Part shown: in pieces, positions 51,796 to 60,789 of the stretch
How positions within the stretch are numbered: position 1 is the stretch's first letter
How the letters are laid out: every line of letters starts with the position of its first letter
DNA from: Bacteroidota bacterium
Lineage (GTDB): Bacteria > Bacteroidota > Ignavibacteria > Ignavibacteriales > Ignavibacteriaceae
Length of the DNA: 61,329 nt
Reading direction: 5' to 3'
NCBI GenBank assembly: GCA_022562275.1
Contig: JADFPP010000009.1
Location: forward strand, 1-61,329
Notes under the pieces: model-generated
Told to the model about the DNA's origin: nothing
Seen by the model: only the letters and a program-made list of their open reading frames with translations
The model's database searches: none
Made by a program: the position numbers and the translations under genes

Positions 51796-53895
51796 ATGGC
51801 AAAGAAAAATTCTAATACATCAACTAAAAAGAATGTGAAAGATTCTGTTAAACCAAGTAACGGTAAAGGGATAAAAAACATTTTAAATAAAATTTCAAAT
51901 CAGGAATTGATTGATACATTAAGAATGATGGTTCTCGCACGTACAATCGATCAAAAGGCAATGAACTTTCTCCGGCAGGGCAAAACCTTTTTTCATATTG
52001 CCGGTGCCGGGCACGAAGCAATCCAGGCTGCAGTGGGACTTCAGCTTGATAAAGAAAATGATTGGTATTTTCCATACTACAGAGACCTGACTCTTGTCCT
52101 TTATTCAGGTGTAACAACAAAAGAATTCTTTCTGCAAAGTTTTGCAAAAGAGAGTGACCCTGCCAGTGGTGGAAGACAACTTTCTTCCCACTGGGGTTCA
52201 AAGAGAAACAGATTGGTTTCACAATCCAGTCCCACAGGTACGCAATTTCTTCATGCGGTGGGCAGTGCACTTGCAAGTGTTAAGCAAGGCGAGAAACGAA
52301 TCTCTTATGTGAGCAGCGGTGAAGGAACAACAAGCCAGGGTGAATTTCATGAATCAGTTAACTGGGCAAGCCGGGAAAAACTGCCTGTACTGTTTGTTAT
52401 TCAGAATAATAGGTATGCGATATCCGTGCCGGTGGAAGAGCAGAGTGGTGGAAAGGATAATTCTATTGCAGAGATGATGTCCGGGTTTGAAAATCTTAAA
52501 AGGCTTAGAGTAGATGGTACCGATTTCTTCAAGTCGTATGAAAAAGTAGAAGAAGCACTGAAATATATTAAGAGCGGACTGGGACCTGCATTAATCGAAG
52601 CTGAATGTGTAAGATTACTCTCTCATTCTTCTTCCGATGACCAAAAAAAATACAGACCCGATGAAGAGCTTATAGAAGATAAATCGAAATGCCCAAACGA
52701 AAAGATGGCTAATACACTAATTGCTGAAGGCATTATTACTAATGAGGATTACGTGTTGCTAAAACAGGAAGTTACTGATTACGTTGGTAAAGAAGCTGAT
52801 GAAGCGATGCTTGAATCCGAACCGGATCCGAATGATGCACATAAATATGTTTTTGATGAGAGTGGTTTTAATGAGACACTTGGTTATGAAAAATCCGAAC
52901 CATCCGGTTCAAAAATTGTAATGGTCGATGCTATAAATCATGCTATGCACGAAGAAATGAAACGAAATGATAAGATGTATATTTTCGGTGAAGACATAGC
53001 AGATAGAAAAGGCGGAGTGTTTACGGCAACAAAAGGGCTTTCTTCTGAGTTTGGTTATGATAGGGTTTTTAACTCACCCTTAGCCGAAGCAAGTATTATT
53101 GGTGTTGCAACAGGAATGGCACTTGCGGGTCTCAAGCCTGTGGTAGAAATTCAATTTGCCGATTATATTTGGCCGGGATTTATGCAGCTAAGAAATGAAA
53201 CGGCAACAATGCGATACAGATCGAACAATGTATGGGCAAGTCCTTTGGTTGTAAGGGTTGCAACGGGTGGTTATATCCACGGAGGACTTTACCACAGCCA
53301 GAATATCGAATCAATTTTTGCGCACGTTCCAGGTTTGTATATTGCATACCCAAGTAACGCTGCCGATGCAAAGGGCTTATTAAAAACTGCTTGCCGGATA
53401 AATGATCCTGTAATTTTTTGTGAACATAAAGCGTTATACAGACAAAGTTATGCATCTTCTCCCGAACCTGATGAAAATTATCTATTGCCTTTTGGTAAAG
53501 CAAAGGTTGTTGCTGAAGGTACAGATATTACAGTTGTTTCTTATGGGCTTTCAGTGTGGGATTCAGTTTTTGCCGCAAAACGTTTGAGTGAAGAAGGATA
53601 TTCTGTTGAGGTTATTGATATTCGAACGATTATTCCCCTGGATGAAGAAACAATTTTTAATTCTGTTAAAAAAACCGGTAAGGTTATTGTCATTCATGAA
53701 GATACTCTTACAGCCGGGTTTGGTGCAGAAATAGCAGCCAGGGTTGCCGATAGTTGTTTCCAATTCCTTGATGGTCCGGTAAAAAGAATTGCCGCCAAAG
53801 ACAGCCATATCCCGTATTCACCTGTACTTGAACCTGCAATTTTACCGGGAAGAGAAGATGTATATACAGGTATAAAAGATTTATTGAAGTTTTAA
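51796..53895 (+). CDS. 2-oxoacid dehydrogenase E1, fused alpha and beta subunits
   Basis: 699 aa. Residues 1-350 are E1 alpha: HIAGAGHEAIQAAVGLQL, RQLSSHWGSKRN, thiamine diphosphate motif SGEGTTSQGEFHESVNWASR ending at FVIQNNRYAIS. Residues 365-699 are E1 beta: MVDAINHAMHEEMKRNDKMY, FGEDIADRKGGVFTATKGL, VEIQFADYIWPGFMQLRNE, and HEDTLTAGFGAEIAARV. A fused E1 is common in Bacteroidota. It could use pyruvate, branched-chain or other 2-oxoacids; sequence alone does not decide. Lysine-rich N-terminal 35 residues are extra. Confidence 0.9.
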   Translation: MAKKNSNTSTKKNVKDSVKPSNGKGIKNILNKISNQELIDTLRMMVLARTIDQKAMNFLRQGKTFFHIAGAGHEAIQAAVGLQLDKENDWYFPYYRDLTLVLYSGVTTKEFFLQSFAKESDPASGGRQLSSHWGSKRNRLVSQSSPTGTQFLHAVGSALASVKQGEKRISYVSSGEGTTSQGEFHESVNWASREKLPVLFVIQNNRYAISVPVEEQSGGKDNSIAEMMSGFENLKRLRVDGTDFFKSYEKVEEALKYIKSGLGPALIEAECVRLLSHSSSDDQKKYRPDEELIEDKSKCPNEKMANTLIAEGIITNEDYVLLKQEVTDYVGKEADEAMLESEPDPNDAHKYVFDESGFNETLGYEKSEPSGSKIVMVDAINHAMHEEMKRNDKMYIFGEDIADRKGGVFTATKGLSSEFGYDRVFNSPLAEASIIGVATGMALAGLKPVVEIQFADYIWPGFMQLRNETATMRYRSNNVWASPLVVRVATGGYIHGGLYHSQNIESIFAHVPGLYIAYPSNAADAKGLLKTACRINDPVIFCEHKALYRQSYASSPEPDENYLLPFGKAKVVAEGTDITVVSYGLSVWDSVFAAKRLSEEGYSVEVIDIRTIIPLDEETIFNSVKKTGKVIVIHEDTLTAGFGAEIAARVADSCFQFLDGPVKRIAAKDSHIPYSPVLEPAILPGREDVYTGIKDLLKF

Positions 53896-54495
53896 AGGTA
53901 TGGGCAAAGGCGGAGACGCAGATAAGTGAAATTGTGAATGATGATATTGAAAAGATAGTTCGAAACGATATAGGAAGTTGAAACAAACATCTGTCATTCA
54001 GTTTACCTGCCTGCCAGAAAAGCAGGCAGAATAACAATTTGAATTATATTCGCAATCAATGAAACGGACAATTGTAAACATATGAAAGATTGAAAAGACC
54101 ACGAAGTGGTCAAACGTCTGTAAAAAGAGATAGATGAAAATAATTACACTGATGCCGAAGGTATCGAAGGAAAACGTTGTTGCCTTTAATTGTAATGTAA
54201 ACTTCAACCGCCTTGCGGTTGTTGATTTTATTTTTTATGCAAAGTTTTTACAAACATTAAACTGCTTCGCAGTTAAAAGAGTTAGTTAGAAAATAAAAGA
54301 TGAGAAACAATTCAGTTGGAACGAGTTCCATATGACCTTAATAAGAAATTATAACACATATTAAATAATTAATTCTTCCACTGAAATAGTGAAAGAACTT
54401 ACGGCTTTAATTAAATCTTTAGAAAAATGAAGTTTCAGACAATTCATATTCTTCGCCTCTGCCTGAATCTTTGCCTTTAAATATTGGAGAGTAAA
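53896..54495. repeat. Hairpin cluster and leader repeat copy C between E1 and E2
   Basis: 600 bp with no convincing gene. Hairpins: CTGCCTGC/GCAGGCAG (54007-54029) beside TGTCATTCAG, GACCACGAAGTGGTC (54097-54111), CAACCGCCTTGCGGTTG (54205-54221), AACTGCTTCGCAGTT (54260-54274). Leader repeat copy C is at 54318-54361 (GAACGAGTTCCATATGACC, then a diverged remainder without the final ATGAAA); a fragment ATTGTAAACATATGAAAG is at 54071-54088. Confidence 0.7.
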
Positions 54496-56145
54496 ATGGA
54501 TATTATTATGCCTAAAATGGGTGAAAGTGTAAGTGAAGGCACTATCATCAAATGGTATAAACAAGTTGGAGACAGTGTAAAACGAGATGAATTAATTTGT
54601 GAAATTAGCACGGATAAAGTTGATACTGAAATTCCATCTCCAAATTCAGGTGTGCTGTCCGAGATAAAAGTTAATGAAGGAGATACAGTTGATGTTGGAA
54701 CGGTTATAGCAATTTTGGATGAAGACAATAAAAATGTTTCTAAAACTACTACAGGCATTGTTCCTGAAGAAAAAACAGAACCGGCAAAAAGTGAATCAGC
54801 GAAAAGTGAGCCTGAGCTGAAGAAGATAAACACAAGTGGAGAGCTGCTTGAAATTGAAATGCCAAAGATGGGTGAATCGGTAATGGAAGGAACTATTATT
54901 AAATGGCTTAAAAAAGTAGGCGAGCATATAAAATTAGATGAAGCACTTTTTGAAATTAGTACGGATAAGGTTGATACTGAAGTGCCATCGCCTGTTGAAG
55001 GTACAGTTGCTGAGATAATGGTAGCTGAACAGGAAACTGTGGATGTTGGAACTGTTGTTGCGAAAATATCAACCGATCTTAATTTTATTATTCCAAAAAC
55101 TTCAAAAAGTTCAGAGGTCGAAGAATCGGTTGTCAGCGCTCCCGCATCAATTCATAAAAATTTCACAACTCAATCCGCTGAATTAACAAAGCAAACAAGT
55201 GAAGGGGACAGATTTTACTCACCACTTGTTTTAAGTATTGCTCAAAAGGAAAATGTTAGTTTTGATGAATTGGGAAAAATTAATGGAAGCGGACTAAAAG
55301 GAAGAGTAACAAAGAAGGATATTCTTTCTTACCTGCAGGAAAGAAAAACAGGTGATACGAGGGAAGTGCAGACACCACCATCCGGCACACAGTCACAAAC
55401 TCCTGTTCAGCAAGGTGTAACTGAATTGCGATCATCCGGTGAAGTTGAAAAAATCCCTATGAATAACATCCGGCAAAAAATTATGAAACACATGATTGCA
55501 AGCAGGGATACTTCTGTTCATGTAACTTCGTTGGTTGAAGTTGATATGGTTAGGATTGATAAATTTATTGTGGAAAAGAAAGAAGAATACCGGCAGCGCG
55601 ATGGAATTAATTTAACCTATATGGCATTCATTGCAGATGCCTGTGTAAAAGCATTACAGGAATATCCGCTTGTTAACTCAAGCATTGAAGGAAACATGAT
55701 CATCAGGAAAAAATATATTAATTTAGGGATTGCTGTTGCAGTTGAACGAACTGGTTTAATTGTCCCGAATATTAAATCAGCAAATCATAGAAACCTAATT
55801 GGATTGGCAGCAGCTATAAGTGATATCGCTTACCGTTCGAGAAATAAAAAACTTTTACCTGATGATGTTACCGACGGAACTTTTACAATAACTAACTACG
55901 GCGTATTTGGAACCGTATTCGGTTTACCAATAATTAATCAGCCGGAAGTAGCGATACTTGGTGTTGGTGCGGTTGTAAAGAGACCCACGGTAATTGAAGC
56001 TGATGGAACCGATACAATTGCGATCAGACCAATTATGGCATTAACACTTTCGCACGACCATCGTTTGATTGATGGAATGTTAGGAAGTTTATTTTTAAAG
56101 TATGTTAAAGAATCATTAGAAGGATTTGATCCGGGTTCAATATAA
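54496..56145 (+). CDS. Dihydrolipoamide acyltransferase E2 with two lipoyl domains
   Basis: 549 aa from the ATG at 54496 (GGAGAG six bases upstream). Two lipoyl domains at about 1-76 and 118-196, each with MPKMGESV and the lipoylated lysine in EISTDKVDTE. Acid-rich and alanine/lysine linkers separate them. Subunit-binding domain near 245-285 (FYSPLVLSIAQKENVSFDEL, GRVTKKDILSYL). Catalytic domain from 325, with SHDHRLIDGM carrying His and Asp. Forms the core of the complex with the E1 upstream and LpdA. Confidence 0.92.
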   Translation: MDIIMPKMGESVSEGTIIKWYKQVGDSVKRDELICEISTDKVDTEIPSPNSGVLSEIKVNEGDTVDVGTVIAILDEDNKNVSKTTTGIVPEEKTEPAKSESAKSEPELKKINTSGELLEIEMPKMGESVMEGTIIKWLKKVGEHIKLDEALFEISTDKVDTEVPSPVEGTVAEIMVAEQETVDVGTVVAKISTDLNFIIPKTSKSSEVEESVVSAPASIHKNFTTQSAELTKQTSEGDRFYSPLVLSIAQKENVSFDELGKINGSGLKGRVTKKDILSYLQERKTGDTREVQTPPSGTQSQTPVQQGVTELRSSGEVEKIPMNNIRQKIMKHMIASRDTSVHVTSLVEVDMVRIDKFIVEKKEEYRQRDGINLTYMAFIADACVKALQEYPLVNSSIEGNMIIRKKYINLGIAVAVERTGLIVPNIKSANHRNLIGLAAAISDIAYRSRNKKLLPDDVTDGTFTITNYGVFGTVFGLPIINQPEVAILGVGAVVKRPTVIEADGTDTIAIRPIMALTLSHDHRLIDGMLGSLFLKYVKESLEGFDPGSI

Positions 56146-56195
56146 ATGATTGAGGATTTGAATTGAGGTTGAAACCCCTCAATTCTTATATTCAT

Positions 56196-56377
56196 TTCAC
56201 CACGACTTAAAAGTCGTGGCAAATCAAATTTTTAGAGTTTGAAGAATTATGAATTGCCACAAGATTTATCTCGTGGGATTATTAATACCCAATCAGGTAT
56301 TAGGGTTTTTCCGAAGGTCAGAAGAACTCCTGCGGAGAATCCTTTGGATAACCCCAAATGTTAGCAGGAAAAATTTA
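56196..56377. repeat. Hairpin repeats before lipA
   Basis: CCACGACTTAAAAGTCGTGG (56200-56219), AATACC/GGTATT (56284-56301), GGTTTTTCCGAAGG paired with CCTTTGGATAACCCC (56303-56355), and CTCCTGCGGAG (56328-56338). The GGnTTTTCCGAAGG...CCTTGGATA pattern also occurs at 22071-22099. The DNA is open in the lipA frame and would add 43 false residues to LipA. Confidence 0.75.
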
Positions 56378-57292
56378 ATGAGCAGAATAAACCAGTATCA
56401 AAGAAATTATAAAGAGAAGATTGAAAAATCTAAAATACCATTGGGTAAAAGACCGGACTGGTTGAAAATAAAATTACCAGTTGGGGATAATTATAACGAA
56501 GTCCGAAATTTGATGCGGAGACTAAAACTCAATACTGTTTGCGAGGAGGCGAATTGTCCGAATATTGCCGAATGCTGGAACCATAGAACAGCTACCTTTA
56601 TGATTCTTGGAAATATTTGCACAAGGACATGCGGCTTTTGTAATGTTAAATCCGGTTTGCCAACCGAACTGGATTTTGATGAACCCAGAAGAGTAGTTGA
56701 ATCAATAAAAGAATTGAACTTAAGACACGCTGTTATCACCTCTGTTAACAGAGATGAACTTTATGATGGTGGAGCGGTTATCTTTAAAGAGATGATTAGA
56801 ATTGCAAGAATAGAAGTGCCTGACTGCACTATTGAGATTTTGATTCCTGATTTTAAAGGTGAAGAACACGCATTTGAAATTATAATGCAGGCGCCACCCG
56901 ATATTCTGAACCATAATTTAGAAACTGTTAAAAGAATGTATCACGTAGTTCGCCCGCAGGCGAAATATGATCGAAGTCTTAAATTAATTGAATGGTTTAA
57001 AGAAAAGAGATTAAAAACAAAGAGTGGATTAATGGTTGGTATTGGTGAAAAGCCGGATGAAGTATTGGAAGTTATGAATGATTTAGTTAGTCACGGTTGT
57101 GATATTCTTACGATCGGTCAATATCTGCAGCCAACAAAACAGCATCTTCCCGTTGATAGATATGTTACACCGGAAGAATTTAGAATGTATAAAGAGGAAG
57201 GGTTAAAGATGGGTTTCAAAATCGTAGAATCTTCACCACTCGTAAGGTCTTCCTATCATGCAGATGAACACGCCAGGGAAGTATTTAAATAA
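56378..57292 (+). CDS. lipA: Lipoyl synthase
   Basis: 304 aa from the ATG at 56378, which follows AGGAAAAA and excludes 43 repeat-encoded residues. Auxiliary cluster cysteines in CEEANCPNIAECWN, radical SAM cluster CTRTCGFCNV, then AVITSVNRDELYDGGA, NHNLETVKRMY, KSGLMVGIGEKPDEV and the C-terminal serine ligand region SSPLVRSSYHADEH. Inserts sulfur into protein-bound octanoyl groups to make lipoate. Completes the lipoylation pair with lipB. Confidence 0.95.
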   Translation: MSRINQYQRNYKEKIEKSKIPLGKRPDWLKIKLPVGDNYNEVRNLMRRLKLNTVCEEANCPNIAECWNHRTATFMILGNICTRTCGFCNVKSGLPTELDFDEPRRVVESIKELNLRHAVITSVNRDELYDGGAVIFKEMIRIARIEVPDCTIEILIPDFKGEEHAFEIIMQAPPDILNHNLETVKRMYHVVRPQAKYDRSLKLIEWFKEKRLKTKSGLMVGIGEKPDEVLEVMNDLVSHGCDILTIGQYLQPTKQHLPVDRYVTPEEFRMYKEEGLKMGFKIVESSPLVRSSYHADEHAREVFK

Positions 57293-57461
57293 AGTTACTG
57301 GTTAACTGTATTAATTAGGCACTAAATTTTACCCAATCAATTAACTAAAAACAATTTTTTTGATTAATTATTTCTATGTATTTTAAGCAGCACTTTGAAT
57401 AACCTTTGTTTCAAGTGAGGGAAACAAAAGATTAATAACTATTGATTAAAAACACGGATCT

Positions 57462-59582
57462 ATGAAAATACGTTTACCTTTTATTCTTTTTACTTTCTCA
57501 CTCTATTCCTTCATCCTTAATCCCGGGGATGATGATAAAAGATTTCCCAAAATATTAGATGATGATAATTCTAAATTTACCAATGTTGGTAACATTGGTT
57601 TAACTGTTACGAACTTTGGCACTTACGGTAGTGGTTTTGTTGGTTGGCCCCAGCAGCCAAGTTGTGAGTTTCCCCTTGGTTCCGGCATAGAACATATTTT
57701 TGATGGCGGACTCTGGATTGGTGCTTTTATCGCTAACGACTCCCTTGGTGGAGGAAAAGTTGGTCCGTTTGTAACTACAGGCGCAGTTGATGCTGCATCA
57801 GTTTCCGCACGAGGCGGTGGTTTTGAATATACAAACGCTCCCGGTGATTTGGTTGTGGAAAGATCATCGTTATTTGATTCCCGGTTTTTCGACCCTTCCG
57901 CAATTTCGCACCAGGATTTTGTGATGGATTTTGTAGATACAAATAAAACGTTTCTAAACGGAGAGGTTATTGAAAATCACGATCCGTTAGGTGTATCAGT
58001 TTATCAGGAGACTTACGCGTGGGATTTCCCATTCGCTAATTTCTTTGTCATTTTTAATTACTGGATAAAAAATGTAAGCGATAAATATCTCGACAGCGTT
58101 TATGTTGGACTTTGGACTGATACAGTTGTGAGAAATACACGGATTACAGGCAGACCTTCGGGCAGCGCATTTTATAATAAAGGTGGTAACGGATATAATG
58201 ATTCACTTCAATTAGCTTACGAATTTGATGCAGCCGGCGATCTTGGTTTTTCGGATAGTTATATCGGGATTCAGTTTTGTGGTTCTGAACCCAATCTTCC
58301 AAGCTCATTTCCTTTCGGTTTAGAAGATTCTATTCCCTCAGTAAATTATGTTACATGGCAGTTCCGAAATACAGATGATCCAAACTTTTTTGCACCACAG
58401 AACGATTTTGATCGTTACGGAAAGATGAGAGGATTTTTTAGCAGCACAAACAGATGGAAAGACGGAATCAACCCCGAACTGGTTAGAGGTCCTTCCAACA
58501 GATCTATTTTTTTAGGAAGAGGACATTTTAAAAGTATTGCACCCGGAGATTCGATTAATATTGTTTTTGCTATTGTTACCGCAAAAAAATTCGGTCCCGA
58601 CCCGGCTGACCTTGATACTGAAGAGCAAAAGAAAAACTTATATTCAAATGCAGATTGGGCATTAAGGGCTTACTTTGGTGAAGACAGAAACCGTAATGGA
58701 ATTTTAGATTCCGGTGAAGATTTGGATGGCGACGGGAAAATTACACGATATATTTTACCTGCACCTCCTATTACACCTCTAATAAAAGTAATTCCCGAAA
58801 ATAATAAAGCAACAATTTATTGGAATAAACGTTCAGAATTTTCGGTTGATCCCATTTCGGGTAAAATGGATTTTGAAGGATACAGACTTTACCGAACTCA
58901 AGCCGGATTTGATCTTACACAAAAACAGGATATTTTCGCTTCTTTGGTTACTCTTGCTACATTTGATAGTGCTGCGAACGGTGTTGATTTTGATACAGGA
59001 TTTGATTTTGTAGAATTAGATGAACCGATTACCTTTCCCGGTGATACAACCGAATATCATTATAAATTCGAGCTTGATAACTTACTTAACGGCTGGCAGT
59101 ATCTTTTTTCAGTAACTGCTTTTGATGAAGGAGATCCATCAAATAATCTCGATCCGCTTGAATCAAGTCCGCTTGCAAATCTCGAAAGAATTTTACCCGG
59201 TACTCCGGCAAACGAAGACCCGAATGTGGAAGTTGGTGTTTATCCTAATCCATATTACGGAGAAGCATATTGGGACGGCAGTTCAGAGCGGCTGAGAAAG
59301 ATTTATTTTTTTAACTTGCCTTCGGAATGTGAAATTATTATTTATACACTTGCAGGAGATATTGTTAGAAGAATTCAGCATGATCAGGCAAGTAACGGCT
59401 CAGATATTAGATGGTTTGAAACTTTTGCCAGCGATGGTAAGCAAAAGATGGCTGGCGGCGAGCACGCTTGGGACTTAATTACCGATAGCGACCAGGCAAT
59501 TGCAACCGGAATGTACTTGTTTGCTGTAGAAAACAAACGAAGTGGAGATCTTAAAACAGGGAAATTTTTAATAATTAAATAA
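57462..59582 (+). CDS. Large secreted protein with a T9SS-type C-terminus
   Basis: 706 aa. Hydrophobic N-terminus 1-20 (PFILFTFSLYSFI). N-terminal 400 residues rich in aromatic, Asn and Asp (VGNIGLTVTNFGTYGSGFVG, FDGGLWIGAFI), a pattern shared by large surface proteins of Ignavibacteria of unknown function. An EF-hand-like DRNRNGILDSGEDLDGDGK (calcium loops) lies near 410-430, then Fn3-like strands (KATIYWNKRSEF, FEGYRLYRTQAGFD). The ending VGVYPNPYYGEAYWDGSSE ... GKFLIIK is a T9SS-type sorting region. No catalytic motif. Confidence 0.78.
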   Translation: MKIRLPFILFTFSLYSFILNPGDDDKRFPKILDDDNSKFTNVGNIGLTVTNFGTYGSGFVGWPQQPSCEFPLGSGIEHIFDGGLWIGAFIANDSLGGGKVGPFVTTGAVDAASVSARGGGFEYTNAPGDLVVERSSLFDSRFFDPSAISHQDFVMDFVDTNKTFLNGEVIENHDPLGVSVYQETYAWDFPFANFFVIFNYWIKNVSDKYLDSVYVGLWTDTVVRNTRITGRPSGSAFYNKGGNGYNDSLQLAYEFDAAGDLGFSDSYIGIQFCGSEPNLPSSFPFGLEDSIPSVNYVTWQFRNTDDPNFFAPQNDFDRYGKMRGFFSSTNRWKDGINPELVRGPSNRSIFLGRGHFKSIAPGDSINIVFAIVTAKKFGPDPADLDTEEQKKNLYSNADWALRAYFGEDRNRNGILDSGEDLDGDGKITRYILPAPPITPLIKVIPENNKATIYWNKRSEFSVDPISGKMDFEGYRLYRTQAGFDLTQKQDIFASLVTLATFDSAANGVDFDTGFDFVELDEPITFPGDTTEYHYKFELDNLLNGWQYLFSVTAFDEGDPSNNLDPLESSPLANLERILPGTPANEDPNVEVGVYPNPYYGEAYWDGSSERLRKIYFFNLPSECEIIIYTLAGDIVRRIQHDQASNGSDIRWFETFASDGKQKMAGGEHAWDLITDSDQAIATGMYLFAVENKRSGDLKTGKFLIIK

Positions 59583-59594
59583 CACAAGGAGTTA

Positions 59595-60725
59595 ATGATG
59601 AAAAAACTTTTAACGCTTTTATTTTTTCTTGCATTTAGCGGGATGCTATTTGCACAAACTTATCCTCTCGTTACTATTGAGGACATACAATATCAGCATC
59701 CCGATTCATTAATTGCTAACGGAGACGATCAGGAACGGCATAATCCACTTTTTGGAGATACTGTGCGGGTGCAAGGTGTTGTTATGGTTGCACCTGTTGT
59801 TAATGCGGGAACAGATAGAAGACGAATCCATGCTGCCGGAAATAGATGGATGATTTACATGGTAGATCCGAATGGTAACCAACATGAATTTTTTGACGGT
59901 ATTATACCTATACAACATGATACTACCGGTGTAAATCAGAATACATTTTTTGATCTCGTTGATACAGCAGATGTAGTTGAATTTACTGTTGTTGTTGAAG
60001 AATTTTTTACAACAACGCAAGTTGCTCTTTTAGTAAATCCTCCTACTTCAGTCAGTATTGTAGGCAATTTAGGTTCAAGACCTGCACCGATAGAGGTTGA
60101 TATTAGCGAATTTGTTGATGATCAAGGTAATTGGAATCCGTTGTCTGAGAAGTACGAGGGACAATATGTGATAGTTAGAAACGCCATTTCGAGTGATCGA
60201 GACTTAGGTAATGGAACATTCAGGCTTAATGACGGACAGGGAAATTCCATTTTAATGTATGATCAGTCTGGTTACTTTACACTTAGAGGTCACAGGCTAA
60301 CTGGTATTACTGATTATCAGCCTCCGGTTGATGGCTCGAATATTACTTTCATTCGTGGATTCATTCAAACACATAGTGACCTAGGAGCTCGTATCGCTCC
60401 CGCATATCCAGGTGATATTGAGGTTGCAACATTACCATCTGGTTTCTTAGGAGATGTAAACGGTGATGATAATTGTAATTCAACAGATGCATTGATAATA
60501 CTTTCATTCGATGTAGGACTACCAATTCCACCTGATTTTTTAGATAGAATAAATACAGGATTTGGTGATGTAAATTCAGATGGACTGACAAATTCAACTG
60601 ATGCATTGATCTTATTATCCTTTGATGTGGGTATTCCGGTACCATTCCCGGTTTGTGAATCGTTTACACCGCCAGTGGCGGCAACAGCATATGAAGAACC
60701 AACCACAAAAAATATAGGAAATTAA
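59595..60725 (+). CDS. Secreted protein with a C-terminal type I dockerin
   Basis: 376 aa, AAGGAG before the ATG. Signal peptide 1-20 (LLFFLAFSGMLFAQ). Residues 25-285: beta-rich region with OB-like segments (GDTVRVQGVVMVAPVVN, EGQYVIVRNAI, FIRGFIQTHSDLGA), similar in style to nucleic-acid-binding OB or DUF5689-type domains. Residues 288-350 are a dockerin: GDVNGDDNCNSTDALIILS and GDVNSDGLTNSTDALILLS, two F-hand calcium loops with recognition residues Ser-Thr at the usual place. Such modules bind cohesin domains; the next gene encodes one. No T9SS tail is seen after the dockerin. Confidence 0.85.
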   Translation: MMKKLLTLLFFLAFSGMLFAQTYPLVTIEDIQYQHPDSLIANGDDQERHNPLFGDTVRVQGVVMVAPVVNAGTDRRRIHAAGNRWMIYMVDPNGNQHEFFDGIIPIQHDTTGVNQNTFFDLVDTADVVEFTVVVEEFFTTTQVALLVNPPTSVSIVGNLGSRPAPIEVDISEFVDDQGNWNPLSEKYEGQYVIVRNAISSDRDLGNGTFRLNDGQGNSILMYDQSGYFTLRGHRLTGITDYQPPVDGSNITFIRGFIQTHSDLGARIAPAYPGDIEVATLPSGFLGDVNGDDNCNSTDALIILSFDVGLPIPPDFLDRINTGFGDVNSDGLTNSTDALILLSFDVGIPVPFPVCESFTPPVAATAYEEPTTKNIGN

Positions 60726-60789
60726 AAAAATAATCAGATAGGAAATTAACTTATTAAATAATTGAAATATTAAACAAAAGGAACACACA

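Noticed and set aside
53905-53982. Short in-frame peptide scrap after E1 (AKAETQISEIVNDDIEKIV)
   Set aside because: Looks protein-like but has no start codon or RBS and no recognisable match.
54361-54564. Minus-strand 67-codon frame before E2
   Set aside because: Overlaps the E2 start, has no RBS, and matches no family; treated as chance.
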